Below, piece by piece: positions 15,401-22,543 of a stretch of 51,349 nt of DNA. A program made the position numbers and the translations under genes. Numbering within the stretch: position 1 is the first letter of the stretch; each line of letters opens with the position of its first letter. The stretch comes from an uncultured bacterium (GTDB taxonomy: Bacteria > Actinomycetota > Coriobacteriia > Coriobacteriales > Coriobacteriaceae), in contig CAJMRN010000003.1 in the NCBI GenBank assembly GCA_905215815.1, positions 1-51,349 of the forward strand, given 5' to 3'. The notes below the pieces were generated by a model. The model was not told the DNA's origin. It saw nothing but the letters and a program-made list of their open reading frames with translations, and did not search any database.

Positions 15401-16811
15401 GTCCTAGGGTAAACTGCTCGGTCCAATTGAGGTCGGTTCTTACCTGGAAGAGGGCCTTAATATTGCCGTATGCGGGGTCGTTGTTGTTACCCCAGGTTTT
15501 GCCCACCCAATCGTAGGCGAGCGAGCCGTACAGCTGTGTGGCGATATCCATCGTGAACAGCGGCGTGCAATGGTGGCGAAGGAGCTTGGTGTTTCTTGGA
15601 TCGGTGCCCGAACCGGCACTCATACTCTTGTACTGATTCCACTTCCCCTTCATCTCGTCGAGGTAGCGGTTTGCCTGCTTGGCGCCCGACTCGCGCGGTG
15701 ACTTCTTCCAGTACTCCGGATCCGGATTGCCCGAATCGTTCATGTAGCCGACCGGTTTGTATCCTCCGCCAAACAGTACATACCCGGCAAACGAGAAATC
15801 GAACAAAATGGGGAACGAGGGCATCCAGCACGTGAACTTATTGCCGCCGATGCCGGGAAACGCCGCGGGGAAATCAAACGGAGTGACCTCTTGGTCCATG
15901 GTGGTGGGGACGATAGTGGTCGAGCCCGATTCCGCCTTTGCGGCCGGCGCGGTGACAACGGTCATGGGGGATGAGAGCGTGTAGGTTTTGCCCTGGTAGT
16001 CGAGCACAAAGCGCAGCTTGCACCCTTCCTCCAGAAGGCCCGAAGCTGCATCGAGGAACGTGTCTTCGAGTGTGAACGTCGCCAGATTATCCACGCCCGA
16101 TGCGCTGGCCTTGACTTGGCCAATCTGCGTGACGGTTTCGGGTGAGCTGCCCGCGGCAGGCGTCACTTTGTTGATGCGCAGCGTTGCCTGTCCACCCTGT
16201 GGCAGATGTGCCTGCACGGTAAAGGCGTGCGTATCGGGCTGCTCGTTTACCGTGTCGTCCTTCGGCAATGCCATGAACGTAGCATCGGCGTACTGGATGT
16301 CCCATTCGTCGAATGTGAGCTGGCGGAAGTACGGCTCGCCGTCGGAAAGCGGACGCGTGGGCGCGGTTATGGCAGTGCCGCCTTGGACGCGTGCGAGGGG
16401 AATCTCGACATCACGGTAACCCGCCATGCTAATGGAGATGCCGCCGTTAAAGTCGTACGCGTCGAGAAGCGTCGCCTCGTCCACGTAGCCTTCTGAGAGC
16501 GGCGCGACCTCAAAGATGGCCGTGCCTTCGTCATCGGTCGTGGCGGTGAGCTGCTTGCCTGCGGCATAGCGCGATGTGAGCGTGACCTGAGCACCCGTGA
16601 TGGGCGTATTCTTGTTGGCGACGTCGACCACGACCACGCCGAACATGGTGCGCGAGAGAACGAGCACCTTGAAGGGGTCTTCTTCGTCGGCATAGGCCTC
16701 GGTGGGGGCGAATGGTAGTATGAAAGCGTTTGCGCTGCCCGGCACGCGAGGCAGCATGATGCCTGCCAGCGAGGATGCTCCGGCGATAAGTAACGAACGG
16801 CGATCAAGCAT
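12444..16811 (-). CDS. Large secreted, probably sortase-anchored surface protein
   Basis: A 1455-residue extracellular protein. The N-terminus MLDRRSLLIAG resembles a Tat-type RR signal, with later export sequence up to AYADEE. Residues about 45-110 form a carboxypeptidase-regulatory/Cna-B-like beta domain (DVANKNTPITGAQVTLTSRY, then TTDDEGTAIFEV). A long unrecognised central region follows. Near the C-terminus is an Ig-like segment (GESFMVTVRNDGNTLLTAGT), then a Gly/Ser linker and LAGTGD, an Ala/Leu-rich membrane span and a basic tail (SARR), a variant LPXTG anchor. Start 16811 is chosen over an in-frame 16970 codon because the signal begins there. It lies 158 nt downstream of a LuxR-type regulator. 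Adhesion or substrate binding is a guess. Confidence 0.85.
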   Translation of the reverse strand: MLDRRSLLIAGASSLAGIMLPRVPGSANAFILPFAPTEAYADEEDPFKVLVLSRTMFGVVVVDVANKNTPITGAQVTLTSRYAAGKQLTATTDDEGTAIFEVAPLSEGYVDEATLLDAYDFNGGISISMAGYRDVEIPLARVQGGTAITAPTRPLSDGEPYFRQLTFDEWDIQYADATFMALPKDDTVNEQPDTHAFTVQAHLPQGGQATLRINKVTPAAGSSPETVTQIGQVKASASGVDNLATFTLEDTFLDAASGLLEEGCKLRFVLDYQGKTYTLSSPMTVVTAPAAKAESGSTTIVPTTMDQEVTPFDFPAAFPGIGGNKFTCWMPSFPILFDFSFAGYVLFGGGYKPVGYMNDSGNPDPEYWKKSPRESGAKQANRYLDEMKGKWNQYKSMSAGSGTDPRNTKLLRHHCTPLFTMDIATQLYGSLAYDWVGKTWGNNNDPAYGNIKALFQVRTDLNWTEQFTLGPVPFFLNVNPWVLAKLALAVGAHTHGSGAAFFKNISLDYSNTSGSFTIQIGLAVTFGAGVAGVASSAVRGAASLTLFIGYEKADGHQLPRLRVGADVDVDVILQFVMFKWTTKAWSGSWPTLLDSWNMSVNDGDQYVLQRSELALGEDTPYTLDACFGTPGNAEAGGVPQFIASATIVTNAELLARAEVKATARNVAPVVRDWDQAVARIELEANAESDDTGQIEHFVHALMENDENAAPMYAYTHIGQAKDTVANPNANSAGVSEDERGGIKPSSDNVLFAGVLSEAHMKLAMIAGVECLFRIASVRYGDNGRSRLVVHTKANGTWSAPTPVDFPLGFGESDVERDGIFDYDFDVVEYTDGRGNQDAYVLLVSGERPAGDNTLFDAASTSGILSVVRLRTSNSEVRVISHTSWRSISRGRLQEDGYHCLQCPRITVGKTLVDGRLSGAYLHRRGSTAEKALGSEAEVALECFTLWSDVSGDSLTFRQVLRFPQAPSSIELGEPENINGKMVVPVAYETADGCGCASYAVIGQSIAGWGVMSPDATVPRAMPWPQHSGFLATVNEQLQHITWTRGASAFATQPVGAAGCGPASFSVSNNGRCVLYVENTDGKVGQTYDEEGNPVAVMGKHFRIFASTLAGDLFTEPFVMCELDHPVDQITTFLTSGGMLSALATHIVSAEKSEAELHGIEVPLVACATPTGAVATSGAVVPGAAGESFMVTVRNDGNTLLTAGTIDLYREGSSQPFSSASIGFGVNARMASIYDPELAEDASDNDMARVKYALETLDARFATHPLVADNGNAVLAPGCTAQFRMSFAIPESWSDEVGKRVTLYAKACDLVALDPVTLEEIRPGANSALGAVLHELHVPDAVCERSEVQVGVCDNADATGLHDAPMTADGDGGSSGGGTDEGGGSGGSSSGSGKDHGNNKRSGKAGALAGTGDANAPLTAAAATLAAAGAGLVAYSARRTALEIDTANEANSDRPR

Positions 16812-16842
16812 TTTTGGGCTCCCATCCTGCAAATATCGGAGG

Positions 16843-16948
16843 AAATAATCCAATTTTGTGAGAAGGTGCCCCGTGGCGGTAGTGCCGTTCGAGAGCCAAA
16901 ATGTCCAATTTGAGTGCGCGAAAGCGTCAGGCCCCGGGAGCGCTTTCG
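16843..16948 (-). promoter_or_regulatory. Candidate control region of the surface-protein gene
   Basis: Two similar sequences, AAATAATCCAATTTT (16843-16857) and AAAATGTCCAATTTG (16898-16912), lie 55 bp apart, about five helical turns. Next to them is an 8-bp hairpin CGAAAGCG / CGCTTTCG (16919-16948). These could be direct-repeat sites for the adjacent LuxR-type regulator and a terminator-like structure after its gene. The hairpin has no clear T-tract. Confidence 0.3.
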
Positions 16949-16969
16949 ATACGCCGGGCAGTCTGGCCA

Positions 16970-17974
16970 CTAGCGCAACATGTGGGCAACCAGCTCGGCG
17001 CGTGTGCCGATGCCAAGCTTTGCGTATACGCCGGATAGGCGGTTTTTAACGGTGCCCGGCGATACTTCCATATGGCGTGCGATTTCGGCGTTGGTCCATC
17101 CGCGGCAGGCGAGCATGGCCATGGTGAACTCTGTGGTCGTTAAATCGTCGGCCACGTCCTCGCCCGAATCGGGGTTGTGGATGCGCCGCCAACCGTAGCT
17201 GAATCGATACGTAATCTCGATGATGCGCGCGAAGTCGTCAGGGTATTGCGTTTTTAGGCACGCCTCGATGAGCCCCTGTAAAAGGCCGTGGTGCTCGCCA
17301 ATGAGCTCGATAAGGCCGTCGGGGCGCGCAATGTTCCAAGCAGCTCCGAAATGCGTTTTTGCGGCGTCGATGTCCTTGAGGCTCATGCATGCCATGGAAG
17401 CTGCCAGGTGCAGGAACAGTTCCGAGATGGGATAGCTTCCCTGTTTCATGATCAGGGCATTTTCCGCCATGCCCAGGCTGCGGCCGTATTCGCCGCGTAG
17501 ATACAAGGCGTGCGCCATCACGTAGCTGGCGAACAGGCGCAGGCCTTCGGGCAGATGCGCCGCAAGCGGATAAAACTCTTCGGCAGAATATGGGGAAGGC
17601 AAGTGCAGCAGGACGCTTGCGGCCGAGGCGAACAGGATATGCGTGGCGTGGACGGCGGGCGATTCCTTGTCAGTTGGCGTATCGAGGATGCCAGCAAGGC
17701 ACCGGCGGGCGTCGGCGATACGGTTGAGCGACAGACTGGCGTATCCGCAGATAAAGCATGCGGAATAGCGCAGTGCGGGATCGGTGGCGTCAAGATAGGG
17801 GCGCGCCGTCTTGGCGGCGAGGGTGGCCTGTCCGCGAAAGTACAGCGCTTCTGCCGTGGCAATGGCGCACGAATTGGGGTCGGAAATGCCTGCAACCGCA
17901 GCGTCAATCTGCCCCGGCACAAAGGCGGTGCACATCAACGGCATGGGAACGCATGGGTAGCCATCGCAGTCCAT
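16970..17974 (-). CDS. LuxR-type HTH transcriptional regulator
   Basis: A 334-residue regulator. The C-terminal LuxR helix-turn-helix is clear (TNAEIARHMEVSPGTVKNRL, then YAKLGIGTRAELV). The N-terminal two thirds is all-helical, TPR-like (ALRYSACFICGYASLSLNRI; LYLRGEYGRSLGMAENAL), with no receiver or autoinducer domain. ATG 17974 is chosen because GGGAGATGGAAG precedes it; the open frame continues upstream without a good start. It is encoded just ahead of the large surface protein on the same strand, so it may control that gene. The 248-bp gap upstream (17975-18222) contains only a hairpin. Confidence 0.88.
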   Translation of the reverse strand: MDCDGYPCVPMPLMCTAFVPGQIDAAVAGISDPNSCAIATAEALYFRGQATLAAKTARPYLDATDPALRYSACFICGYASLSLNRIADARRCLAGILDTPTDKESPAVHATHILFASAASVLLHLPSPYSAEEFYPLAAHLPEGLRLFASYVMAHALYLRGEYGRSLGMAENALIMKQGSYPISELFLHLAASMACMSLKDIDAAKTHFGAAWNIARPDGLIELIGEHHGLLQGLIEACLKTQYPDDFARIIEITYRFSYGWRRIHNPDSGEDVADDLTTTEFTMAMLACRGWTNAEIARHMEVSPGTVKNRLSGVYAKLGIGTRAELVAHMLR

Positions 17975-18185
17975 CTTCCATCTCCCATCAGGTGGCAACA
18001 ATGCAGCAATTGTACTCCTGTTGCTCGGGACTGGATTTTGTGAGTATCGCCTACGATTATGCCGAACGTATAAAGGGAGGTCCCCGGTATCTGCCGCGTG
18101 TGCTGCGACCTCACGCCCAACCCTGTCGGCACCGTTGAGTGGGAGTAAGCTTCTACTCTTTTGGACGAATTGCATTGACGGAGAA

Positions 18186-18215
18186 GGGGTCCCGCGCAAA
18201 CGTGTGCGGGACCCC
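18186..18215. terminator. Strong hairpin after the sensor kinase gene
   Basis: GGGGTCCCGC / GCGGGACCCC, a perfect 10-bp stem with a 10-nt loop. It lies 7 nt beyond the stop of the minus-strand kinase. The minus side is followed by TTCTC and the plus side by TTTCGTTTT, so it may act on both strands. Confidence 0.6.
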
Positions 18216-18222
18216 TTTCGTT

Positions 18223-19374
18223 TTACTGTGCGGATAATGCTACGGATCGTTTTGGAAGGCTTGCGAGCATAGTGGTCCCGTTCTCGGAACTTGCTTCGAC
18301 CTCTACCGTGCCACCGTGAAGCGCTGCAATTTCCCAAACGAGTGCTAGTCCGAGTCCTGTGCCGCCGTATGCCCTGCTGCGGGATTTGTCTAGACGAAAG
18401 AACGGCTGGAAGATGCTTTCTCGGTACTGCTTGGGTATTCCCGGTCCCTGGTCCTCGACTCGCAGGAACACGTGGCTGTCGTTGTCGCAGATGGAGACGT
18501 TGACAGTCGAGCCGGGGTGGCTGTAACGAATGGCGTTTTCGACCAGATTAAACACCAACCGATAGAGGAGCGTATCACTTCCGATTGCCAAAGCGTCTCC
18601 GGTGCAATCGAGGGTTACGTCCTTATTCTCGGCAAGTGGCGCAAGGTCGGTGAGGACCTCTTCGGACAAGGGGCCAAGTTCAACATCGTCCTCGCAAGGA
18701 ACGCTGCGGAGCTCACTCATCTCGAGCAATACCTTGATCATTCGAGACATGCGCTCGGTTTGTTCTTGTAGCAGGCCGAGCAGCTCGGCTGTTTCGGGCT
18801 GCAAACCGGAGTGCTCGGAGATGAATAGTTCAATCTGTGCTTGCATAAGGGCGAGCGGGGTGCGCAGCTCGTGTGCGGCGTTGCCGGTAAACTGACGCTG
18901 TGCAGAGAACCCTTCGCCAAGACGGGCGATCATGTCGTTGAAAGAGGCGCTGCATCGTTGTAGCTCGGTGGGCACATCTTCACTGAGTCTGATTTCGCTT
19001 AGGTTGTCAGGCTGCACACGCTCAACCTGGGCTGCAAAAGCCCGTAGCGGTTTGAGCGCACGGCCGCTCACAAAGTATGCCAGCACGCCGCCAAGGAGTG
19101 TGACTCCAGCCGTGATGCACCAGGTTGTCGTGCCAAAAGCCTCTTGTGCGTCGTTTACGACGATCGTGACCTTGTCATCGGGGGTCGCTTTCGTTGGGTC
19201 GAACGCCTGGGGCGAATCTTCGCCGGTTGCGTTAAAGGCCGAGATGTCACTGCCGATGGCATCCATGTAGCGCATGCCCGTATAGCCGACCAGGCAGTTC
19301 GTCAGCACGCACGCCGCACACGTCAGCAGTGCCGTCATAATCGTTATGCGCCATTGCAGCGAAAGCCCTTTCAT
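18223..19374 (-). CDS. Membrane sensor histidine kinase
   Basis: A 383-residue kinase. TM1 is at residues about 10-32, a short extracytoplasmic loop follows (about 33-82), then TM2 (about 84-103), a HAMP linker, HisKA with the phospho-acceptor His168 in NAAHELRTPLA, and a HATPase domain with ENAIRYS, EDQGPGI and GGTGLGLAL. It overlaps the response regulator by 4 bp (ATGA), so the two are translationally coupled. The pair is divergent from the CXXC/polyferredoxin/TlpA operon, so redox sensing is a reasonable inference. The outer loop contains no Cys; the Cys residues lie in or near the membrane segments. Confidence 0.93.
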   Translation of the reverse strand: MKGLSLQWRITIMTALLTCAACVLTNCLVGYTGMRYMDAIGSDISAFNATGEDSPQAFDPTKATPDDKVTIVVNDAQEAFGTTTWCITAGVTLLGGVLAYFVSGRALKPLRAFAAQVERVQPDNLSEIRLSEDVPTELQRCSASFNDMIARLGEGFSAQRQFTGNAAHELRTPLALMQAQIELFISEHSGLQPETAELLGLLQEQTERMSRMIKVLLEMSELRSVPCEDDVELGPLSEEVLTDLAPLAENKDVTLDCTGDALAIGSDTLLYRLVFNLVENAIRYSHPGSTVNVSICDNDSHVFLRVEDQGPGIPKQYRESIFQPFFRLDKSRSRAYGGTGLGLALVWEIAALHGGTVEVEASSENGTTMLASLPKRSVALSAQ

Positions 19375-20045
19375 TCTCCATCCTCCATAACGTAGCCCTC
19401 TCCAATCCGATTGCGAATCGGGTCGTATTCCAAAGCGCCGCGCAACTTTTTGCGGAGCGACGAGATGTGAACGCGGGTTGCGTTGCTAAAGCTGTTCACG
19501 CTGCTATCCCAAACGTGTTCGATAAGCTCCTCTTGACTAACCGGACGCCCCTGATTAAGCATCAGATATTCTAAGATTCCCGTTTCCTTGCGCGTAAGAG
19601 ATAAAGCCTCGCTGTCCACGGAAGCAATGCGCGCCTTGGTGTCAAAACGGAGCTTTCCGCAAGTTAAAACTATGTCGCTTTGTGTAAAGCGTCTGAGGGT
19701 AAGGCTGCGGATCCTTGCCGCAAGCTCGTCCAGATGAAACGGCTTGGTGAGGTAATCGTTGGCGCCGGCATCGAGTCCGGCGACTTTATCGGATACTTCG
19801 CCACGTGCGGACAGAATCAGTACCTTAGTCTCGCAGTCGGTTTTCCTAAGTTCCCTGAGTACGGTCATGCCGTCGATACGGGGAAGGTTGAGGTCGAGTA
19901 CCACGAGGTCGAAGGCCTCAACGTCCAGTAGGCCGAGCGCCTCCTGTCCGTCGTGACAGCAGTCGACGCTGTACGCCAAGTTTCGCAAGCTGCGCGCGAT
20001 TGCGTCACACAGCGCCCGCTCGTCCTCGACGATCAAAATACGCAT
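19371..20045 (-). CDS. OmpR/PhoB-family response regulator
   Basis: A 224-residue response regulator. The receiver domain has acidic residues in VEDE, phospho-acceptor Asp51 in VVLDLNLP, Thr/Ser and Lys in LILSARGE and LTKPF. The C-terminal winged helix contains LTRKETGILEYLMLNQGRPVS and THVISSLRKKL-like residues. ATG 20045 has AAGGAG 6 nt upstream. It starts 90 bp from the divergent redox operon, whose promoter region probably contains its binding sites. Confidence 0.95.
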   Translation of the reverse strand: MRILIVEDERALCDAIARSLRNLAYSVDCCHDGQEALGLLDVEAFDLVVLDLNLPRIDGMTVLRELRKTDCETKVLILSARGEVSDKVAGLDAGANDYLTKPFHLDELAARIRSLTLRRFTQSDIVLTCGKLRFDTKARIASVDSEALSLTRKETGILEYLMLNQGRPVSQEELIEHVWDSSVNSFSNATRVHISSLRKKLRGALEYDPIRNRIGEGYVMEDGE

Positions 20046-20135
20046 AACAGTCTCCTTGCACATTTCAAATCGCGCTTAACACGGATTTTATAGCCGATAT
20101 GGTCCAATGGTCGCGTAACGAAAGGAGTGGTCAGG
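20046..20135. promoter_or_regulatory. Divergent control region of two-component system and redox operon
   Basis: A plus-strand promoter candidate is TTAACA (20076-20081) and TATGGT (20098-20103), 16 bp apart. It reads toward the CXXC protein gene. A GCTATAAAAT sequence on the minus strand could serve the regulator gene, though without a good -35. No clear direct repeat for the response regulator was found by eye. Confidence 0.35.
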
Positions 20136-20282
20136 TTGTTCAAAGCGGTAAAACCCGTGGTACAGGTCGCTTTGTTGATCGTCGGAATTGCCATGGTGTG
20201 CTTTGGCGTTATGCGTGGCGAGGCGGATGCCGTGCTGGCCAAAGCGATTAGGCTGTGCTTGGAGTGTATCGGAATTGGATAA
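20136..20282 (+). CDS. CD1871A-family CXXC-motif small membrane protein
   Basis: A 48-residue protein missed by length-limited gene calling. It has a short basic N-terminus (LFKAVKPVVQ), one membrane span (VALLIVGIAMVCFGVMR), then GEADAVLAKAIRLCLECIGIG. The CLECIGIG ending is the signature of the small CXXC family named after C. difficile CD1871A, which is commonly encoded next to NapH-like 4Fe-4S proteins. The start is a TTG at 20136, supported by AAAGGAG 8 nt upstream. Its stop overlaps the next gene's start by 8 bp. The CXXC probably faces the redox partner; the exact role is unknown. Confidence 0.8.
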   Translation: MFKAVKPVVQVALLIVGIAMVCFGVMRGEADAVLAKAIRLCLECIGIG

Positions 20283-21177
20283 AAGAGAAAACACTGCGTC
20301 GCATGTTTTGGCTCGATTTCGCGGATTCATTCAGGCGGCGGCGACGCTGGTCACCAACATTCACCTGCCAAACTTTGCCAAAGGCGGCATCTATCAGGGC
20401 GCGGGAAAAACAGTCTGCGTACCTGGACTTAATTGCTATTCGTGCCCCGCGGCATCGGGTGCGTGCCCCATCGGGTCGTTCCAGTCGGTGGTGGGTTCAT
20501 CCAAGTTCAACTTTTCTTACTACGTCACCGGTACGCTCATTTTGCTCGGCGTGCTGCTGGGACGCTTTGTATGCGGCTTTTTGTGTCCGTTTGGCTGGCT
20601 GCAGGAGCTGCTTCACAAGATTCCCAGCAAAAAGTTCTCCACGAAAAAGCTTAAGCCGCTCACGTACATCAAGTATGTCGTGCTGCTGTTTGCCGTGGTG
20701 CTGCTGCCCGTCTTGGTGGTTAACGACGTGGGCATGGGCGACCCATTCTTTTGCAAGTACATCTGTCCCCAGGGTGTGCTCGAGGGCGCCATTCCGCTGG
20801 CGGCTGCCAATGCCGGAATTCGATCTGCGCTGGGGCAGCTCTTCACCTGGAAGCTTGTCGTTCTCATTGCCGTGGTAGTGCTGAGCGTTTTGTTCTATCG
20901 CCCCTTTTGCAAATGGATTTGCCCGCTCGGCGCATTCTATGCGCTCATGAATAGGGTGTCCTTGTTGGGGATTCAGGTTGACGCGTGCAAATGCGTCTCG
21001 TGCGGCAAGTGTTCAAGGGTTTGTCAGATGGACGTTGATGTGGTCCGCGCGCCCAATCATGCCGAATGTATCCGGTGCGGAAAGTGCATCGGGGCCTGTC
21101 CCGTCGATGCCATCAGCTATCGCTATGGCCTGGATGTGTCGGCAGAAAAGCTTCCCTTGACCGCCGATAAAAAGTAA
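20275..21177 (+). CDS. NapH/YccM-like membrane 4Fe-4S polyferredoxin
   Basis: A membrane protein of about 300 residues. Four to five membrane spans (FSYYVTGTLILLGVLLG; YIKYVVLLFAVVLLPVLVV; LVVLIAVVVLSVLFY) carry CP motifs (GFLCPFGW, CKYICPQG, CKWICPLG). Two C-terminal clusters follow, CKCVSCGKCSRVCQ and CIRCGKCIGACP. An early CYSCPAASGACPIG is also typical. The family moves electrons across the membrane from cytoplasmic donors. The start is uncertain; TTG 20275 with GGAG 10 nt upstream overlaps the CXXC gene. It sits between that gene and a TlpA-like lipoprotein, suggesting electron delivery to an extracytoplasmic thioredoxin. Confidence 0.88.
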   Translation: MDKRENTASHVLARFRGFIQAAATLVTNIHLPNFAKGGIYQGAGKTVCVPGLNCYSCPAASGACPIGSFQSVVGSSKFNFSYYVTGTLILLGVLLGRFVCGFLCPFGWLQELLHKIPSKKFSTKKLKPLTYIKYVVLLFAVVLLPVLVVNDVGMGDPFFCKYICPQGVLEGAIPLAAANAGIRSALGQLFTWKLVVLIAVVVLSVLFYRPFCKWICPLGAFYALMNRVSLLGIQVDACKCVSCGKCSRVCQMDVDVVRAPNHAECIRCGKCIGACPVDAISYRYGLDVSAEKLPLTADKK

Positions 21178-21206
21178 ACAAGCTTCGACAAAACGGAGGA
21201 ATGACC

Positions 21207-22178
21207 ATGAAGCTTTCTAAGATTGCGGCCCTGTTTATGGTGCCGGTATTGGCCTTGTGCCTTGTGGCATGTTCGGCGCCCGGTGGCAATGTGAGCGAAT
21301 CTGCGGGCTCCGATCCTAAGATCGCAGAACTCACTGCGCAGAAGCCGGCCAATGTCGACGAGGCCGCCGAGCTGTATGCGAAGCTCATGCAGAAGGAGAA
21401 CGAGATCTTTTCGAGTGATAACGCGCTGTGGGAAAAGGTATTCAATGCGGCAAATAAAGACTCGGCAATGATTGAGGACGGCAGCAATTACGGCGATTTC
21501 CTGCTCAAGACCATCGACGGCGCCAAGGATGAGTTTACGGCGGATGAGCTTAAGACGCTCAAGGCCGGTGCACAGCAGATCAAGGAGATCGAGGACAAGC
21601 TCGAGAGCTTGGAGAAGGAGTTCCCCGGCTGTGGAAGCACGCCGAGCGCAGGCGAGAGCGTTGACGCTTCGACCGCTGGCATGACGGCTGGTGCCAATGC
21701 TTCGAGCGAGGCGACGAAGTTCCCCAGCTTTACGGGCAAGGACCTGGATGGCAACGACGTGAGCAGCGACGAGCTGTTCTCTAAGAACAAGGTTACCGTC
21801 ATGAACTTCTGGTTCACCACGTGCAAGCCGTGCGTGGGCGAGCTGGGCGATCTTGAGAACCTGAATCAGGAGCTTGCCGAGAAGGGCGGTCAGGTCGTGG
21901 GCGTCAATTCCTTTACGCTCGATGGTAACAAGGGTGAGATTGCAGATGCCAAGGATGTGCTGAGCAAGAAGGGCGTGACGTATAAGAACATCTGGTTCAA
22001 GTCGGATAGCGAGGCCGGTAAGTTTACGTCAAATCTGTTCTCGTTCCCGACAACGTATGTCATCGATCAGAATGGCAACATCGTAGGGGATCCAATCGTG
22101 GGAGCCATCAGCTCCGCCGAGCAGCGCGCAGCGCTCGATAAGCTGATCGATCAGGCAATCGCAAGCAGCGAACAGTAG
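21207..22178 (+). CDS. TlpA-like thioredoxin lipoprotein
   Basis: A 323-residue lipoprotein anchored on the outer face of the membrane. The lipobox LVAC gives Cys22. Residues about 35-140 form a helical N-terminal region (EAAELYAKLMQKENEIF; AQQIKEIEDKLESLEKEF), then a low-complexity linker. A thioredoxin/TlpA domain ends the protein with active-site Cys206-Lys-Pro-Cys209 in FWFTTCKPC and a cis-Pro loop SFPTTYVID. ATG 21207 is preferred to 21201 because GGAGG lies 7 nt upstream. It is the last gene of the redox operon and the likely electron acceptor. Clients might be disulfides, methionine sulfoxide reductases or peroxide. Confidence 0.92.
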   Translation: MKLSKIAALFMVPVLALCLVACSAPGGNVSESAGSDPKIAELTAQKPANVDEAAELYAKLMQKENEIFSSDNALWEKVFNAANKDSAMIEDGSNYGDFLLKTIDGAKDEFTADELKTLKAGAQQIKEIEDKLESLEKEFPGCGSTPSAGESVDASTAGMTAGANASSEATKFPSFTGKDLDGNDVSSDELFSKNKVTVMNFWFTTCKPCVGELGDLENLNQELAEKGGQVVGVNSFTLDGNKGEIADAKDVLSKKGVTYKNIWFKSDSEAGKFTSNLFSFPTTYVIDQNGNIVGDPIVGAISSAEQRAALDKLIDQAIASSEQ

Positions 22179-22183
22179 GTTCG

Positions 22184-22216
22184 AATGTGGCAAAGGGACA
22201 GTCCCTTTGCCACATT
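22184..22216. repeat. Palindromic intergenic element, perfect copy
   Basis: AATGTGGCAAAGGGAC, one central A, then its exact reverse complement (16-1-16). It begins 5 nt after the TlpA-like stop. There is no T-tract. It shares its core CAAAGGGACNGTCCCTTTG with copies at 28742 and 30063. Confidence 0.9.
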
Positions 22217-22329
22217 GTCAATGCCATGTGCGGGATGGTGCGCCACGCAACGTGCCGTCCCGTTCGTTTTTGTGCGGTTCCCAACATTCCTCACTGGCAC
22301 CGGCAAAACAGTTTCCATTGATACGGCTC

Positions 22330-22500
22330 CTAGAGACCCAGAAGGGCACACATAACGGCCTTGATGGTGTGCTGACGGTTCCCTGTCTCACGGAAGATGA
22401 CCAAAGCGTTGGCCTCAAAGCGCTCGTTGGCAATCTCAAAGCCCTCGGTGATGATCTTGCGGTACAGGTCATTCTTGCGACAGTTGACTTTTGCTGCTCC
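22330..22500 (-). pseudogene. C-terminal remnant of an ornithine carbamoyltransferase-like gene
   Basis: An open minus-strand frame without a start ends in TAG at 22330-22332 after LVIFRETGNRQHTIKAVMCA. This resembles the C-terminal ornithine carbamoyltransferase signature (AENRxHTIKAVMVATL). The about 56 residues represent less than a fifth of the normal protein, and a stop codon bounds the frame upstream. The remainder of the 22217-22543 gap holds nothing else I recognise. Confidence 0.5.
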
Positions 22501-22543
22501 CTATTATTCCTGATAGATTAGACCATGGGAGAAGGAGTCGCAG

